Below, piece after piece: positions 62,673-64,000 of a stretch of 64,000 nt of DNA. Under the pieces are notes generated by a model, which searched no databases, was not told the DNA's origin, and was given only the letters and a program-made list of their open reading frames with translations. Positions within the stretch are counted from its first letter, which is position 1, and each line of letters starts with the position of its first letter. Position numbers and translations under genes: made by a program. Source of the stretch: Acidovorax_G lacteus (GTDB lineage Bacteria; Pseudomonadota; Gammaproteobacteria; Burkholderiales; Burkholderiaceae_C); NCBI RefSeq assembly GCF_039540375.1, contig NZ_BAABEX010000003.1:62001-126000 (forward strand). The letters are read 5' to 3'.

Positions 62673-64000
62673 ATGGCTTCCTTCGACGACATCCGCCTGC
62701 TGCGCATCCACTACCTGCGCGGCCCCAACATCTGGACCTACCGCCCCTGCCTGGAAGTCTGGCTGGACCTCGGGGCCCTCGAAGACCACCCCTCCAACAC
62801 CCTGCCGGGCTTCAACCAGCGCCTCACCGCCTGGCTGCCCGCGCTGATCGAGCACCACTGTGGCGTGGGCGAGCGCGGCGGCTTTCTGCAGCGGCTCGAA
62901 GGGGGCACCTGGTGTGGCCATGTGCTGGAACACATCGTGATCGAACTGCTGAACCTGGCAGGCATGCCCACTGGTTTTGGGCAGACGCGCAGTACGAGCC
63001 AGCGCGGCGTGTACCGCATGGTGTTCCGCGCCCGCGACGAGCGCGTGGCCCGCGTGGCGCTGGAGCAGGGCCACCGGTTGATCATGGCGGCCATCAACGA
63101 CACCCCGTTCGACGTGCAGGCCGCCGTCTCGCGCGTGCGCACGGAGGTGGACGACCAGTACCTCGGCCCCAGCACGGCCTGCATCGTCACCGCCGCCACC
63201 GACCGCGGCATTCCGCACATCCGCCTGAACGACGGCAACCTCGTGCAGCTGGGCTACGGCGCGCGCCAGCGCCGCATCTGGACGGCCGAGACCGAGCACA
63301 CGAGCGCCATTGCCGAAGGCATTGCCAGCGACAAGGACCTGACCAAGAGCCTGCTCAAGTCCTGCGGCGTGCCGATTCCGGAAGGCCAGATCGTCAACAG
63401 CCCCGAAGAAGCCTGGGAGGCCGCGCTCGACATTGGCCTGCCGGTGGTCGTCAAGCCGTCGGACGGCAACCACGGCCGCGGCGTGACGCTGGACCTGCGC
63501 AAGCGCGAAGATATCGAAGCCGCCTACCACGTGGCCTACCCCGAGGGCAGCGACGTGATGGTCGAGCGCTACATCCCGGGCGACGAGCACCGCCTGCTGG
63601 TAGTGGACGGCAAGCTCGTGGCCGCCGCGCGCGGCGAGGTGGTGAGCATCACCGGCAACGGCCGCAACACCGTCAAGGAGCTGATCGACAGCCAGCTCAA
63701 CTCCGACCCGCGCCGTGGCTACGAAGAGGAATACCCGCTCGAGATCATCGATGTGGCCACCGACGCCAAGGTGCAGCTCGAACTCAAGCGCCAAGAGCTG
63801 GACGCCGATTCGGTGCCCGCTGCAGGCCGCCAGGTGGTGATCGAGCGCAATGGCAACGTGGCGGTGGATTGCACCGACGACGTGCATCCCGAAGTCGCCT
63901 ACATGGCCGCGCTGGCGGCCAAGGTGGTGGGCCTCGACATCGCAGGCATCGACCTGGTGGCGCAGGACATTCGCAAACCGCTGCACGAGCAGGGCGGTGC
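62673..64000 (+). CDS. cphA: Cyanophycin synthetase (partial, C-terminus beyond window)
   Basis: At least 442 aa visible. It polymerises aspartate with arginine into cyanophycin, a nitrogen store. N-terminal domain: RLLRIHYLRGPNIWTYRPCL and TWCGHVLEHIVIELLNLAGM. The ATP-grasp domain starts near residue 215 (SDKDLTKSLLKSCGVPIPEG) with VVVKPSDGNHGRGVTLDL and VMVERYIPGDEHRLLVVDGKLVAAARGE. The Mur-ligase-like domain, which adds the other residue, lies past the window end. Betaproteobacteria often carry two cphA genes; which one this is cannot be told. Confidence 0.95.
   Translation, partial: MASFDDIRLLRIHYLRGPNIWTYRPCLEVWLDLGALEDHPSNTLPGFNQRLTAWLPALIEHHCGVGERGGFLQRLEGGTWCGHVLEHIVIELLNLAGMPTGFGQTRSTSQRGVYRMVFRARDERVARVALEQGHRLIMAAINDTPFDVQAAVSRVRTEVDDQYLGPSTACIVTAATDRGIPHIRLNDGNLVQLGYGARQRRIWTAETEHTSAIAEGIASDKDLTKSLLKSCGVPIPEGQIVNSPEEAWEAALDIGLPVVVKPSDGNHGRGVTLDLRKREDIEAAYHVAYPEGSDVMVERYIPGDEHRLLVVDGKLVAAARGEVVSITGNGRNTVKELIDSQLNSDPRRGYEEEYPLEIIDVATDAKVQLELKRQELDADSVPAAGRQVVIERNGNVAVDCTDDVHPEVAYMAALAAKVVGLDIAGIDLVAQDIRKPLHEQGG

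Overview
The window is about 64 kb of GC-rich, densely coding bacterial chromosome. Gene content and gene order point to a betaproteobacterium of the order Burkholderiales, most likely family Comamonadaceae (Acidovorax-like). The evidence is the accB-accC-prmA-DUF3426 cluster, pilSR followed by ampD, a lysine/alanine-rich H1-like protein after nrdAB, a CcsA-like gene divergent from ffh with a PP0621-type gene behind it, and a cyanophycin locus with DUF1854. There is no phage, transposase, CRISPR array or rRNA operon. One tRNA (Met, CAT) is present. Almost everything is housekeeping.

Layout. 1-4.2 kb: tripartite ABC exporter (HlyD adaptor cut by the window edge, FtsX permease, ATPase). 4.4-10.2 kb: GGDEF cyclase, RarD, YchF, MOSC protein, UbiH-type hydroxylase. 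10.2-16.1 kb: DsbC, M61 peptidase, enoyl-CoA hydratase, tRNA-Met, a secreted unknown, MiaB. 16.4-22.8 kb: Ffh, CcsA-like protein, PilS/PilR, AmpD. 23-28 kb: nrdAB behind paired NrdR-type boxes, then the H1-like gene. 28.4-35.7 kb, minus strand: PfkB kinase, DUF3426, PrmA, AccC, AccB, TlpA-like protein and an unknown. 35.9-45.7 kb: Mpl, AroG with a leader-peptide attenuator, TldD, RodA, YqiA, PglL-type ligase. 45.8-53.3 kb, plus strand: RNB nuclease, TonB, AroE, MtgA, flavodoxin, PlsC-like and CdsA-like enzymes, RuvC. 53.4-59.5 kb: CZB protein, LLM oxidoreductase, a frameshifted SDR gene, GspF, 5'-nucleotidase, EF-hand protein. 59.6-64 kb: DUF1854 and an ABC transporter divergent from cyanophycin synthetase, which runs off the window.

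The most notable signals lie between and inside genes. (1) Upstream of the DAHP synthase gene, an 18-codon leader ORF has six consecutive aromatic codons (Phe-Tyr-Phe-Trp-Phe-Trp). It is followed by competing hairpins and a U-tract, the architecture of a transcription attenuator. (2) accB and accC are separated by 390 bp holding a 109-bp tandem duplication. This creates two small ORFs in series, each overlapping the next start codon by 8 nt, ending on accC. (3) A dispersed palindromic repeat, with arms GCTGCTCGTGCTT and AAGCACGAGCAGC and an AT-rich tail ending ATAGCAA, occurs in six clear intergenic copies, one degenerate copy, and one partial copy read in frame inside tldD. One copy abuts the ruvC start codon. 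(4) mpl carries an in-frame insert of about 35-39 codons made of GC-rich palindromic sequence.

Functions were assigned by reading translated motifs and by recall of family features; no database search was run.
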